Shown here: positions 25,201-32,187 of the stretch, piece by piece
How positions within the stretch are numbered: position 1 is the first letter of the stretch
Layout: each line of letters begins with the position of its first letter
NCBI RefSeq assembly: GCF_010499455.1
Contig: NZ_JAAGOH010000006.1
Location: 159,003-223,002, forward strand
Direction of reading: 5' to 3'
Length of the DNA stretch: 64,000 bases
DNA from: Ideonella livida
Lineage (GTDB): Bacteria > Pseudomonadota > Gammaproteobacteria > Burkholderiales > Burkholderiaceae_C
Notes under the pieces: model-generated
The model's database searches: none
Told to the model about the DNA's origin: nothing
What the model saw: only the letters and a program-made list of their open reading frames with translations
Translations under genes and position numbers: made by a program

Positions 25201-27646
25201 CGTCGCCGCCGATCAGGGTGTCCACGCCGGCCCCGCCGTTGAGCACATTGGCGCCGGTGTTGCCGGTCAGGGCATTGTTCAGGGCGTTGCCGCTGGCGTT
25301 CAGCGCCGCCGTGCCCAGCAGCACCAGCTTTTCGGTGTGGGCCGCCAGGGTCCAGTCCACGGTGGCATACACAGTGTCCACCGAGGTGTCCGCGGCGTAC
25401 TCCACGGTCAAGTCGTCCAGGCTGTCGACAAAGTAGGTGTCAGCCCCCGAGCCGCCCTCCATGGAATCGGCCTCGCCGGCATTGCCGGTCCAGGTCCACA
25501 CCCCGCCAGACGAGGTGGCCGTGCCGCCGCCCACCATCGTGTCATTGCCGGCACCGCCCAGCAGGCGGTTGTAGGCGCCGTTGCCGGTGAGCACGTTGTT
25601 CAACCCATTGCCGGTGGCGTTGTTGGCCTCGGCCCCCAGCAGGGTCAGGTTTTCAACTTGGGTGGACTTGGTCCCCATGTCCCAGCTGACATAGGCCTCA
25701 ATGCGGTCGGCCGTGCCGCTGTTGGCGGCCTCCACCGTCTTGTCGTTGAGGTCGTCCACCACGTACACGTCGTTGCCGCCGCCGCCCACCAGGGAGTCAG
25801 CCCCCTCGCCACCATCCAGCCGGTCATTGCCATCACCGCCGCTCAGGGTGTTGACGCCGGCCGTGCCACGCAGGAAGTTGTTGCCGCTGTTGCCGGTGCC
25901 CACCGTGGCACTGCCCACCAGGGTCAGGTTTTCGATGTCCTGGCCTTGGGCCAGGGTGTAGCTCACGCTGGCCACCACCGAATCGGTGCCGCCGCCGGTG
26001 GCTTCCTCGATCACGTCGGTGGCGCTGTCCACCAGGTAGATGTCATCACCGGCCAGACCGCGCATCGTGTCATTGCCCGCCCCGCCATTGAGCACATTGG
26101 CCGCAGAGTTGCCGGTCAGCACATTGGCCAGGGCATTGCCCGTGGCGTCGATCTGGGTGGTGCCCGACAGGGTCAGGTGCTCCAGCCCATCGCCCAGGGT
26201 CCAGGACACGCCGGCCTGCACCGTGTCATTGCCCGCGGCGTCCACGACCACGTCGCCCAGCGAGTCGACCACCAGCAGGTCGTTGCCATTGCCACCGTCC
26301 AGGGTGTCGGCGCCCAGGCCGCCGTCCACGGTGTCGTTGCCGTCGCCGCCGCTCAGCAGGTTGTCACGGGCATTGCCCGTCAGGGTGTTGGACAGGGCGT
26401 TGCCGGTGCCAGTCAGGGCCGAGATGCCCACCAGCGTCAGTTGCTCCACGTTGACCTGACCGGCCAGCGACCAGTCCACCGACGACTGCACCAGGTCGGC
26501 CGTGCCCGCCGCCGCGTCCTCGGTCACCACGTCACTGGCGTTGTCCACCACATAGGTGTCGTTGCCACCGCCGCCCACCAGGGTGTCGGCGCCGGTCATG
26601 CCGTTGAGGGTGTCGTCGCCTTCGCCGCCCACCAGGCTGTTGGCGGCGGTGTTGCCGGTGATGGCGTTGGCCAGCTCGTTGCCGGTGCCGTTCACCGCGG
26701 CACCGGTCAGGGTCAGGTGTTCCACATTGCTGAGGGAACCCAGGTTCCAGTTGACCGAGGCGCGCACCAGGTCGGTGCCGGCGCCGGCGGCTTCGGTCAC
26801 CACGTCCCCCGCGGCGTCCACCACGTAGATGTCGTTGCCGGTGCCGCCGGCCAGGGTGTCGTTGCCGGCGCCGCCGTCCAGGGTGTTGGCGCCGGTGTTG
26901 CCCACCAGGCTGTTGGCCAGGCTGTTGCCGGTGGCAGACAGGGCCGCGCTGCCGGTCAGCTCCAGGTTCTCCAGGTTGGCGCCCAGGGTCCAGTTCACGC
27001 TGGTGCGCACGGTGTCGGTGCCCGCCGCGGCGGCTTCCACCACCTGGTCCAGCACGTTGTCCACCACATAAATGTCGTTGCCGGCGCCGCCGGCCATGGA
27101 GTCGGCCCCCGCGCCACCGTCCAGGGTGTTGGCCAGGGCGTTGCCCAGCAGCTCGTTGTTGAGCGCATTGCCGGTGCCGGTGGTGGCCACGGTGCTCTGC
27201 GACAGGTCCAGGCGCTCGACGAAGCCGCCCAGGGTGTAGCCGGTCAGGGTGGTGCCGGTGAGCTGCACCGTGTCCTTGCCGCCGCCGGCCACTTCCACCA
27301 CCAGGTCGCCCACGGTGTCCACGCGGTACAGGTCACGCCCCGCGCCGCCCACCATCGAATCGTTGCCCGTGCCGCCGTCCAGCGTGTCGGCACCGGCGCC
27401 GCCCAGCAGGGTGTCCACGCCGTCCAGGCCCACCAGGGAGTCGTTGCCGTCGCCGCCGTCCAGCAAATCGGCACCCGCGGTGCCGGTCAGGGTGTCGTCA
27501 CCGGTGGTGCCGGTCACCAGGGGCTGCACACCCGGCAGGCCCAGGGCGTCGGCCAGCTGCAGTTCAGCGGCGCGGTCGTCGGTCTGCGGGTCAGCACCGG
27601 TACGGCGCAGGTTCTGGACGGTGGACGGGTCGAAACGAGCGTTCAT
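22262..27646 (-). CDS. Giant RTX (hemolysin-type calcium-binding repeat) surface or secreted protein
   Basis: A 1794-residue protein. After about 50 residues without a Sec signal come 17 tandem modules of about 95 residues, each pairing GGxGxDxLx calcium-binding nonapeptides with a beta-strand segment (pattern YVVDNxxDVVTEAAxxGTDTVxxSVxWTL then NLTLTGxAxxxGTGNxxxN). The last roughly 150 residues leave the repeat (DTFVITDLLDTINDF) and resemble a type I secretion tail. Export by an ABC/HlyD/TolC system is expected, but no such genes are nearby. ATG 27646 (MNARFDPS) has AGGGA upstream and is preferred over 27697. Adhesin, S-layer-like or matrix roles are all possible. Confidence 0.88.
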   Translation of the reverse strand: MNARFDPSTVQNLRRTGADPQTDDRAAELQLADALGLPGVQPLVTGTTGDDTLTGTAGADLLDGGDGNDSLVGLDGVDTLLGGAGADTLDGGTGNDSMVGGAGRDLYRVDTVGDLVVEVAGGGKDTVQLTGTTLTGYTLGGFVERLDLSQSTVATTGTGNALNNELLGNALANTLDGGAGADSMAGGAGNDIYVVDNVLDQVVEAAAAGTDTVRTSVNWTLGANLENLELTGSAALSATGNSLANSLVGNTGANTLDGGAGNDTLAGGTGNDIYVVDAAGDVVTEAAGAGTDLVRASVNWNLGSLSNVEHLTLTGAAVNGTGNELANAITGNTAANSLVGGEGDDTLNGMTGADTLVGGGGNDTYVVDNASDVVTEDAAAGTADLVQSSVDWSLAGQVNVEQLTLVGISALTGTGNALSNTLTGNARDNLLSGGDGNDTVDGGLGADTLDGGNGNDLLVVDSLGDVVVDAAGNDTVQAGVSWTLGDGLEHLTLSGTTQIDATGNALANVLTGNSAANVLNGGAGNDTMRGLAGDDIYLVDSATDVIEEATGGGTDSVVASVSYTLAQGQDIENLTLVGSATVGTGNSGNNFLRGTAGVNTLSGGDGNDRLDGGEGADSLVGGGGNDVYVVDDLNDKTVEAANSGTADRIEAYVSWDMGTKSTQVENLTLLGAEANNATGNGLNNVLTGNGAYNRLLGGAGNDTMVGGGTATSSGGVWTWTGNAGEADSMEGGSGADTYFVDSLDDLTVEYAADTSVDTVYATVDWTLAAHTEKLVLLGTAALNASGNALNNALTGNTGANVLNGGAGVDTLIGGDGNDTYVVDDAADVVQESLLTTNSSSDQVLASVSWSLIGADGLDDANDKVENLVLTGGADLTGRGNSLANKLWGNVGQNTLWGAEGNDTLDGGAGADVMEGGTGNDVYVVDNAADVVTEAALAGLDEVRSFVSYTLSAHVDNLTLLGDGGGADGGDPALDGTGNADANKITGNQGANVLYGLAGDDTLDGQGGADTLVGGLGNDSYVVDSVLDSVSEAAGEGTDVVQASVSWTLGDNLENLTLTGSGSTAGTGNALNNLITGNAGNNTLDGGSGGVDTLDGGAGNDTYVVDNVGDVIVDASGTTDVVRSSVTYSLAGLSTVENLVLTGSAAINATGNALSNLLVGNAAANSLVGGDGNDTLDGGAGVDTLDGGLGNDTFVVDNLLDVIQGETSISGGADAVQSYVSWTLGATLENLYLMEGALGNGGSINGTGNALNNILVGNGGYNVLTGLAGDDIMAGSGTLTNSGSTWTWANYNRDADSMVGGDGNDWYWVDNIGDVLVDSSGTDDEVISAIDWTLADGFESLYLLIGSTTALNGKGNAAANTLVGNALNNWLDGAGGADLMSGGAGDDTYVVDNAGDVVTEAANAGTDTIRSTISINLGQLTPYSLANVENLTLLGSAALNGSGNALHNVLIGNAGVNFLSGGAGNDTLDGGVGADNLTGGADNDTYVVDNAGDLVTELATEGTADLVEAWLTYTLAANVENLALKGANTLNGTGNTLANLMTGNEAANVLTGLDGHDTLDGGLGDDTLVGGAGDDTYRVDSVGDVLTEAAAAGTDTVETSVSWTLADNFEKLTLTGTAAVNGFGNGAANTLVGNSGNNILGGGGGADTLSGGAGSDTFVITDLLDTINDFSTSGDKLYITQSSGVVVGDGDTVVDGAVSVASTGFATTAELVVITNNVGGAITTTSAAAVIGNASASYAVGDTRLFAVDNGSQSALFLFTAANADNDVSAAELTLVTTLAGLGTGLTTTSVALGL
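22690..27540 (-). repeat. Seventeen tandem RTX modules of about 285 bases
   Basis: Counting the hallmark xYxVDxxxD gives 17 copies. Modules differ enough that they are not recent identical copies. Modules 8 (near 25.5 kb) and 14 (near 23.8 kb) share an extra insert with the pattern GxxTxSGxxWTW and the preceding GNGxYN, six modules apart. Confidence 0.85.
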
Positions 27647-27772
27647 TGAGGATCCCTGTGTTTCAAACTGAGTCTGAATGTATATGGTACGCAGCACCTC
27701 AGGGGTCCACCACCCGGGGGAGGCACGGTGTGGCGTGGGGGCTGCGCCCGGCGGCGCCGGGTCACACGGGCG

Positions 27773-27798
27773 AAAAAAAAGCCCGCCAAGGCGGGCTT
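27773..27798 (-). terminator. Rho-independent terminator of the pilin gene
   Basis: On the minus strand an 8-bp stem AAGCCCGC/GCGGGCTT with a four-base loop is followed by a run of T residues. It sits about 55 bases past the pilin stop and shields the RTX gene from pilin transcription. Confidence 0.9.
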
Positions 27799-27854
27799 TG
27801 GGGGCGGTGAGGGGCGGGCGGGTGGTTCAGCTCAAGCCACCACCCGCAGGCGCC

Positions 27855-28394
27855 TCAACGGCAGTTGTTGGGGGCGTACTTGGCCAGCAGGGTGCCCGTG
27901 CCAGCGGTGATACCGTCGTTGCCGGCGGTGGTGCCGGTGGCGGAGGTGCAACCCCAGTCCACCACGCCGGTGGCGCCGGCAGCCAGACCGGTCGCGTAGG
28001 CTTGACCGGCGGCGGTGTCACGCATCCAGGGGGTCAGGACAATGGTGTTCTCGGCAGCGCCCACACCCACGGCGGTGGCGTTGAAGGTGATGGTGATGAC
28101 GCCAGTGGCGGTGTCAGCTTGGATGTTGTCGACGTACTTGCTGGTGGCACCCGCGCCGCCGGCTTGGGCGTTCCAGGTGGTGGCGGCCACAGACAGATCA
28201 TTGGCCGAGGCCACGCCGGTGGTCAGCATGTTCTTGGCATCACCCGCCAGGCCCAGACCTTCAGAGATGCGGGCGCGGATGGTGTAGTCCTGGTAGGCCG
28301 GCAGGGCCACGGCGGCCAGAATGCCGATGATGGCCACCACGATCATCAGTTCGATCAGGGTGAAACCCTTTTGGACGAGCTTCTTGGCTTGCAT
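27855..28394 (-). CDS. pilA: Type IV major pilin, PilA-like
   Basis: A 179-residue type IVa prepilin. The short leader [10 protein letters not shown] is cut by the prepilin peptidase before [18 protein letters not shown], with the key Glu at mature position 5, followed by the N-terminal helix ([15 protein letters not shown]). Two cysteines near the end (DWGC and PNNC) fit the C-terminal disulfide loop. ATG 28394 is set by AAGGAG seven bases upstream. It has its own sigma-54 promoter and terminator, so it is probably a highly expressed single-gene unit powered by PilT/PilU. Confidence 0.95.
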   Translation of the reverse strand: MQAKKLVQKGFTLIELMIVVAIIGILAAVALPAYQDYTIRARISEGLGLAGDAKNMLTTGVASANDLSVAATTWNAQAGGAGATSKYVDNIQADTATGVITITFNATAVGVGAAENTIVLTPWMRDTAAGQAYATGLAAGATGVVDWGCTSATGTTAGNDGITAGTGTLLAKYAPNNCR

Positions 28395-28480
28395 AGCTGA
28401 CTCCTTGACTTGAGAGAGACGGTAGAGGAAGCGGTTGCCTCTCTGAGGAGGTCCTGGCAACCAACGACGATTACCCTTAT

Positions 28481-28495
28481 GCGGGAACCGTGCCA
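28481..28495 (-). promoter_or_regulatory. Sigma-54 (-24/-12) promoter of the pilin gene
   Basis: On the minus strand TGGCACG-N4-CCGC places GG and GC exactly ten bases apart, the defining spacing of RpoN promoters; the -24 box matches the consensus and the -12 box keeps the invariant GC. Transcription would start near 28470, giving a leader of about 75 bases. Pilin genes are commonly driven by RpoN with PilS/PilR. Confidence 0.8.
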
Positions 28496-28580
28496 GCTTT
28501 TGCGCCCCATGCCAATCCCGGCGGCTGCCACGGCAGGGTCGGCCGTGAAGTGACGATTAGCGGCAGGTTTACCCATCAAC

Positions 28581-28595
28581 TGACAAGTTTTGTCA
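28581..28595. promoter_or_regulatory. Palindrome 1 (TGACA-N5-TGTCA), candidate PilR site
   Basis: TGACAAGTTTTGTCA lies about 95 bases upstream of the -24 box, the normal range for an enhancer-binding protein. TGTC half-sites resemble those described for PilR. Its centre is 25 bases from that of the second palindrome. Confidence 0.6.
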
Positions 28596-28605
28596 GTTCA
28601 GGCCG

Positions 28606-28620
28606 TGACATAACGTGTCA
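28606..28620. promoter_or_regulatory. Palindrome 2 (TGACA-N5-TGTCA), candidate PilR site
   Basis: TGACATAACGTGTCA repeats the half-sites and spacing of the first palindrome with a different centre, which argues that the half-sites are what is conserved. Confidence 0.6.
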
Positions 28621-28656
28621 GCCTCGGCCCGAACAGGGCCGGACCGGACCGGCGGC

Positions 28657-29517
28657 TCAGGCCTCCAGGGCAAAGTGCTGCCCCTCGCGCAGCGGCGCCG
28701 CGGGGCAGCCCAGCAGGGCCGACCAGTCCACGGGGGGGCAGGCCGGCGCCGCCGCGGCGCCACCCGCCGGGCGGGGTTTGAAGTGGCTGAGCCACAGCCG
28801 GGTGTCGGCCCCCTGCGGCCGCAGCGCGGCCAGGTCCTGCCGCAGGCTGGCGGGGCAGTGGTGGCCGCTCAGCCGGGCCAGGTCGGCCTCGTCGTCGCCA
28901 AAGGTGAGTTCAACCAGCAGGTCCCGCACCGGCAGGTGGCGCAGCGCCTGCCACAGGGCGGGGTTGGGGCCGGTGTCGCCGGTGTAGACCCACCAGCCCG
29001 GGCCGGTGCCGGCCACGGCATAACCCACGGCGGGCACCGAGTGGGCGGCGGGCAGCACCCGGATGCGGCGCTGGCGGGCGCCCAGCGTCAGCGCCTGCCC
29101 CACGGCCAGGGGCTGCAGGGCCAGCACCGGCGCCTGGGCGCTGGGCAGGCGGGTGAAGTCGGGCCAGAGCTGGTGGTTGAAGAGGTGGGTGCGCAGCACC
29201 TCCAGCGTGGCCGGCAGGGCATACACCTGGATGGGCGGGCGACCCCGCCGGGCGCCCAGCACCGCATCGGCCAGCAGGGGCAGAGCCAGCACATGGTCCA
29301 GGTGGGCGTGGCTGAGCAGCACATGGTCAATGGCGGCCATCTGGTCCACGGTGAGGCGGCCCACGCCGCTGCCGGCGTCCAGCAGCACGTCGTCGTCCAG
29401 CAGAAAGGCGCTGGTGTGGCAGCCTGCGGCCAGGCCGCCCGCACAGCCCAACACCAGGATGCCGGGCCCCCCTGCCGGCACGTCCTCTGCCGGCAGGGGG
29501 ACTGGCGCGGGGGGCAT
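28657..29517 (-). CDS. MBL-fold metallo-hydrolase, cAMP-phosphodiesterase-like
   Basis: A 286-residue metallo-beta-lactamase-fold protein with the metal motif HAHLDH (residues 70-75), an upstream CHTSAFLLDDDVLLDAG, later PAAHSVPAVGYAV, GDTGPNPALW and a closing LSHFKP. These fit the class II 3',5'-cyclic nucleotide phosphodiesterase branch, though substrate is uncertain. ATG 29517 is used; a longer frame begins at GTG 29604. The codons for residues 6-17 contain a 13-bp perfect inverted repeat. It is upstream of the pilin on the same strand but separated by the pilin promoter. Confidence 0.8.
   Translation of the reverse strand: MPPAPVPLPAEDVPAGGPGILVLGCAGGLAAGCHTSAFLLDDDVLLDAGSGVGRLTVDQMAAIDHVLLSHAHLDHVLALPLLADAVLGARRGRPPIQVYALPATLEVLRTHLFNHQLWPDFTRLPSAQAPVLALQPLAVGQALTLGARQRRIRVLPAAHSVPAVGYAVAGTGPGWWVYTGDTGPNPALWQALRHLPVRDLLVELTFGDDEADLARLSGHHCPASLRQDLAALRPQGADTRLWLSHFKPRPAGGAAAAPACPPVDWSALLGCPAAPLREGQHFALEA
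29468..29500. repeat. 13-bp perfect inverted repeat near the start of the MBL gene
   Basis: CCCCCTGCCGGCA and its complement flank a 7-base loop. In mRNA this would be a very stable hairpin only about 17 bases inside the gene as annotated, so it may affect translation or indicate that the real start is further downstream. Confidence 0.6.
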
Positions 29518-29593
29518 GACGAGGGGGTTCACGGGCGGTGCTGCAGGGCCAAGAAGCGCTGCATGCTGCCGCAGTCCCGGCGGCCCCACAAGG

Positions 29594-29625
29594 AAAAGGG
29601 CCACAGGCCCTGCGGCCGTGGCCCT
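29594..29625 (-). terminator. Terminator downstream of the FHA gene
   Basis: On the minus strand an 8-bp stem AGGGCCAC/GTGGCCCT with a 13-base loop is followed by TTTTCCTT. It lies about 90 bases past the FHA stop, separating that cluster from the MBL gene. Confidence 0.65.
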
Positions 29626-29715
29626 GTTGCAGGGGGTGGGCGTGAAATCTGACCCACACCCGGTAGGGGTGGCGCCGGGGGGGACGCCGGGGCGGCGTGC
29701 GCCGGTGGGCGGGTC

Positions 29716-30348
29716 TCAGCCCTGGATGAACTGCATCTTGGTGCCGGCCAGCTCGATCAGGTCGCCGTTCTTGAGCGGCATGACGTCGCCGTCGACATCA
29801 CTGCCGTTGACCTTGGGCCGCAGCGGGCCTTCCACATGGGCCAGCACGTAGCCGGTGGGCCGCTTGGCGATGGACGCCACCTGGGTGCCGGGCTTGCCCA
29901 CGGTGGTGACGGCCTTGCTGAGCAGCACCTCGCGCCCGGCGGCGCCACCGTTGAGCACGCGGATGGAGGCGGGCAGCACCGCGGCCATGGGCTGCGGCAT
30001 GCCCCCGTGCGAGGCGGCGCTGGGTGGCCGCAGGATCATGGTCTTCTCGTAGTCCGGCGCCTCATCGGCCACGTAGCGAATGCGGTACTTGCCCACCTCA
30101 ACCACGTCGTTGTGCGCCAGCAGCTGCTTCTTGATGGCCTTGCCGTTGAGGTAGGTGCCGTTGGTGCTCTGCAAGTCTTCAATGAAGACGTCGCTGCCCA
30201 CGCAATGCAAGACCGCGTGTTCGCCGCTCACGGCCAGGTTGTCGATCACGACGTCGTTGTACGGCCGCCGACCCAGGGTGAGCCGATCCTTGAGGATCTG
30301 CACTTCCTTGATCACGACGTTGTCCAGCGTCACCACCAGCTTGCCCAT
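29716..30348 (-). CDS. FHA domain protein (tandem FHA, second degenerate)
   Basis: A 210-residue cytoplasmic protein. Residues about 1-90 form a canonical phosphothreonine-binding FHA domain (TLGRRPYNDVVIDNLAVSGEH, then STNGTYLNG). A linker with EKTMIL offers a threonine that partner kinases often phosphorylate in such proteins. Residues about 125-210 look like a second FHA domain that has lost the GRxxxxD and SxxH binding residues. It is the last gene of a cluster with a PP2C phosphatase and a kinase, so it probably reads out their balance. Confidence 0.88.
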   Translation of the reverse strand: MGKLVVTLDNVVIKEVQILKDRLTLGRRPYNDVVIDNLAVSGEHAVLHCVGSDVFIEDLQSTNGTYLNGKAIKKQLLAHNDVVEVGKYRIRYVADEAPDYEKTMILRPPSAASHGGMPQPMAAVLPASIRVLNGGAAGREVLLSKAVTTVGKPGTQVASIAKRPTGYVLAHVEGPLRPKVNGSDVDGDVMPLKNGDLIELAGTKMQFIQG

Positions 30349-30394
30349 GGGTCTTTTCCCTCTGATTTGTTAGGCCGGAATCTTGGTCTTGGCG

Positions 30395-31189
30395 TCAGCG
30401 CTTGTTGAAAGGCCACCACAGGCGGCGCGCCGCGGCGGCGTCGCCCTGCACCTTGGCCAGCACGACAGAAATGTTATCTCGCCCGCCTGCTGCATTGGCT
30501 GCGTCTATCAGGGCCTTGCCCATGGCAGGCAAGGTGGGGTGCAGGCGCAGGATGTCGGCAATCTGCGCATCCGGCACCATGTCCGACAGACCGTCCGAAC
30601 ACATCAGGATGAGATCCCCCACGCGAAGATCGTGCCCGTGCACTTCGGGGTCGATCTCGGGCTCCACGCCCACGGCCTTGGTGACCAGGTTGCGGTGGGC
30701 AGAGAACTTGGCCTCTTCGGGGGTGATGAGGCCCGCGTCGATCTGCTCCTGCAGCAGCGAGTGGTCACGGGTGATCTGTTCGAGCTTGTTCTGGCGGAAG
30801 CGGTAGGCCCGGGAGTCGCCCACATGGCCGACCCACATGCGGTCCACGCCAAACAGGGCCTGGACCAGGGTGGTGCCCATGCCGGCGTACTCGGGCGTGC
30901 GCTGGGCCGCGGCGTAGACCGAGCGGTTGGCGCGGCGGGCACTGGCCACCAGGGCGCGCCGCACCTCACCTTCGCTGCTGCTGACCTGGCCGGAGGCGAC
31001 CCAGCGGGCGAACTCGTCGCGGGCCTCGCGGATGGCCATGTCGCTGGCGACCTCGCCGGCGTTGTAGCCGCCCATGCCGTCGGCCAGCAGGCACAGGGCC
31101 AGGCTTTCGTCCACCAGCACCGCGTCTTCGTTGTTGCGCCGCGCGCGCCCGGGGTCGAGGGCGCTGAAATATTCAAGGCTGATGTTCAC
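30395..31189 (-). CDS. PP2C-type serine/threonine phosphatase
   Basis: A 264-residue metal-dependent phosphatase. Motifs in order: RRNNEDAVLVDE (metal Asp), LADGMGGYNAGEVAS, WVGHVGDSRAYRF, LLMCSDGLSDMV-type segment (LILMCSDGLSDM) and GGRDNISVVLA near the end. The start is GTG 31189, where the family sequence begins (NISLEYFSALDPG). It removes phosphate from Ser/Thr on proteins, probably opposing the kinase encoded 86 bases upstream, and lies 46 bases before the FHA gene. Confidence 0.93.
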   Translation of the reverse strand: MNISLEYFSALDPGRARRNNEDAVLVDESLALCLLADGMGGYNAGEVASDMAIREARDEFARWVASGQVSSSEGEVRRALVASARRANRSVYAAAQRTPEYAGMGTTLVQALFGVDRMWVGHVGDSRAYRFRQNKLEQITRDHSLLQEQIDAGLITPEEAKFSAHRNLVTKAVGVEPEIDPEVHGHDLRVGDLILMCSDGLSDMVPDAQIADILRLHPTLPAMGKALIDAANAAGGRDNISVVLAKVQGDAAAARRLWWPFNKR

Positions 31190-31275
31190 GGCAGGCTGGC
31201 GTCAGGGCTGGGGATGGCGTCTTGCGCATTTTGCGCTGCCCCAAGGGCTTTCGTAACCGCCTGAGCCCCCCAAAG

Positions 31276-32187
31276 TCACCGAGTGTCACGCAGGAGAGAC
31301 GCGACCTCCTGGGCGGAGGGCCGCGCGCGGGGCTTTGGATGGAGCATTCGGCTCAGCAGCTCGCGCCAAGTCACCGACAACTCCGCCGGCCACACAGGTG
31401 GTGCAGCCAGATTTTGGCGCCGCAGCTGCTGGACCAGGCCCACGCAAGCGGCAGGGCGGACGACACCCAGGCAGCTGGCCAGCATCCAGCCCAGCGCGTG
31501 GACATCGGTGGCTGGCGTGGGCGAGTGGCCCAGCACCTGCTCGGGCGCCAGCCAATCCAGGCGCCCCTGCAGCACAGAGGCATGACGCAGGGGCGCAATG
31601 CCTGGCGCGGCGGCATTGCCGAAGTCGGTCAGGCACCAGCCTTGGCGCCCATCCAGGGACTGCAGCACATTGTCGGGGTGCAGATCGCCGTGGACGACCC
31701 CTTGCGCATGGAGCCTGGCGAGGGTGTCCACCAGACCGGTCAGGTCATAGGGCGTCAGCCGGCGGTCGGCATCGGATAGCACCTGGGTCAGCCGGGGGCC
31801 GTCCAGCCATTCGATCGCCAGCCACGCCGTGGGGGGGCGTTGTGGCGCGGCAGGCAGTTGCCCGTGGTCCAGCAGACAGGCAATGCCATCTTGCCGGCCA
31901 AGGCGCTGAAGGACGAGACGCTCCCGCGTCAGCCCGGTGGGATGGGAACCATCGTCCCGGCCACCCGGCGGCCAGGCCATCTTGAGGGCTACCGGCCGCC
32001 CGCTGGACAGTTGGACGGCCTGAAAGACCTGCGCCTGGCCCCCTTGACCGGCCAGGGCCACCAGCCGATAGCCCGCCGGGGTGGGCGGGCAGGCAGCGGG
32101 CTCTGGCAAGGGTGTCCCCGGCCGCAGAAGCGGTGGACAGGTCAGGCGGAGGCCTGCTCCACCTGGGCGCGACGCCGCTTGATCCAC
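31276..32187 (-). CDS. Serine/threonine protein kinase-like protein (non-RD)
   Basis: A kinase-fold protein of about 303 residues. It has a glycine loop (GQGGQAQVF), the ATP lysine (VALK, Lys69), catalytic loop HGDLHPDN (residues 166-173), DFG (188-190) and APEQ in the P+1 region. The HRD arginine is replaced by Gly, so it is a non-RD kinase that should not need activation-loop phosphorylation. No transmembrane segment or sensor domain follows. The start is uncertain: GTG 32187 and GTG 32241 both overlap the end of terC (46 or 100 bases), suggesting translational coupling. Confidence 0.82.
   Translation of the reverse strand: MDQAASRPGGAGLRLTCPPLLRPGTPLPEPAACPPTPAGYRLVALAGQGGQAQVFQAVQLSSGRPVALKMAWPPGGRDDGSHPTGLTRERLVLQRLGRQDGIACLLDHGQLPAAPQRPPTAWLAIEWLDGPRLTQVLSDADRRLTPYDLTGLVDTLARLHAQGVVHGDLHPDNVLQSLDGRQGWCLTDFGNAAAPGIAPLRHASVLQGRLDWLAPEQVLGHSPTPATDVHALGWMLASCLGVVRPAACVGLVQQLRRQNLAAPPVWPAELSVTWRELLSRMLHPKPRARPSAQEVASLLRDTR

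Noticed and set aside
22690..27540. Regularly spaced repeats resembling a CRISPR array at the DNA level
   Set aside because: The period is about 285 bases, the repeats are diverged and in frame, and they encode calcium-binding modules.
22982..27649. A 1555-codon open frame on the plus strand opposite the RTX gene
   Set aside because: It is the antisense of the repeat-rich RTX gene; GC-rich repeated codons keep stops out. The translation shows no domain or codon pattern of its own.
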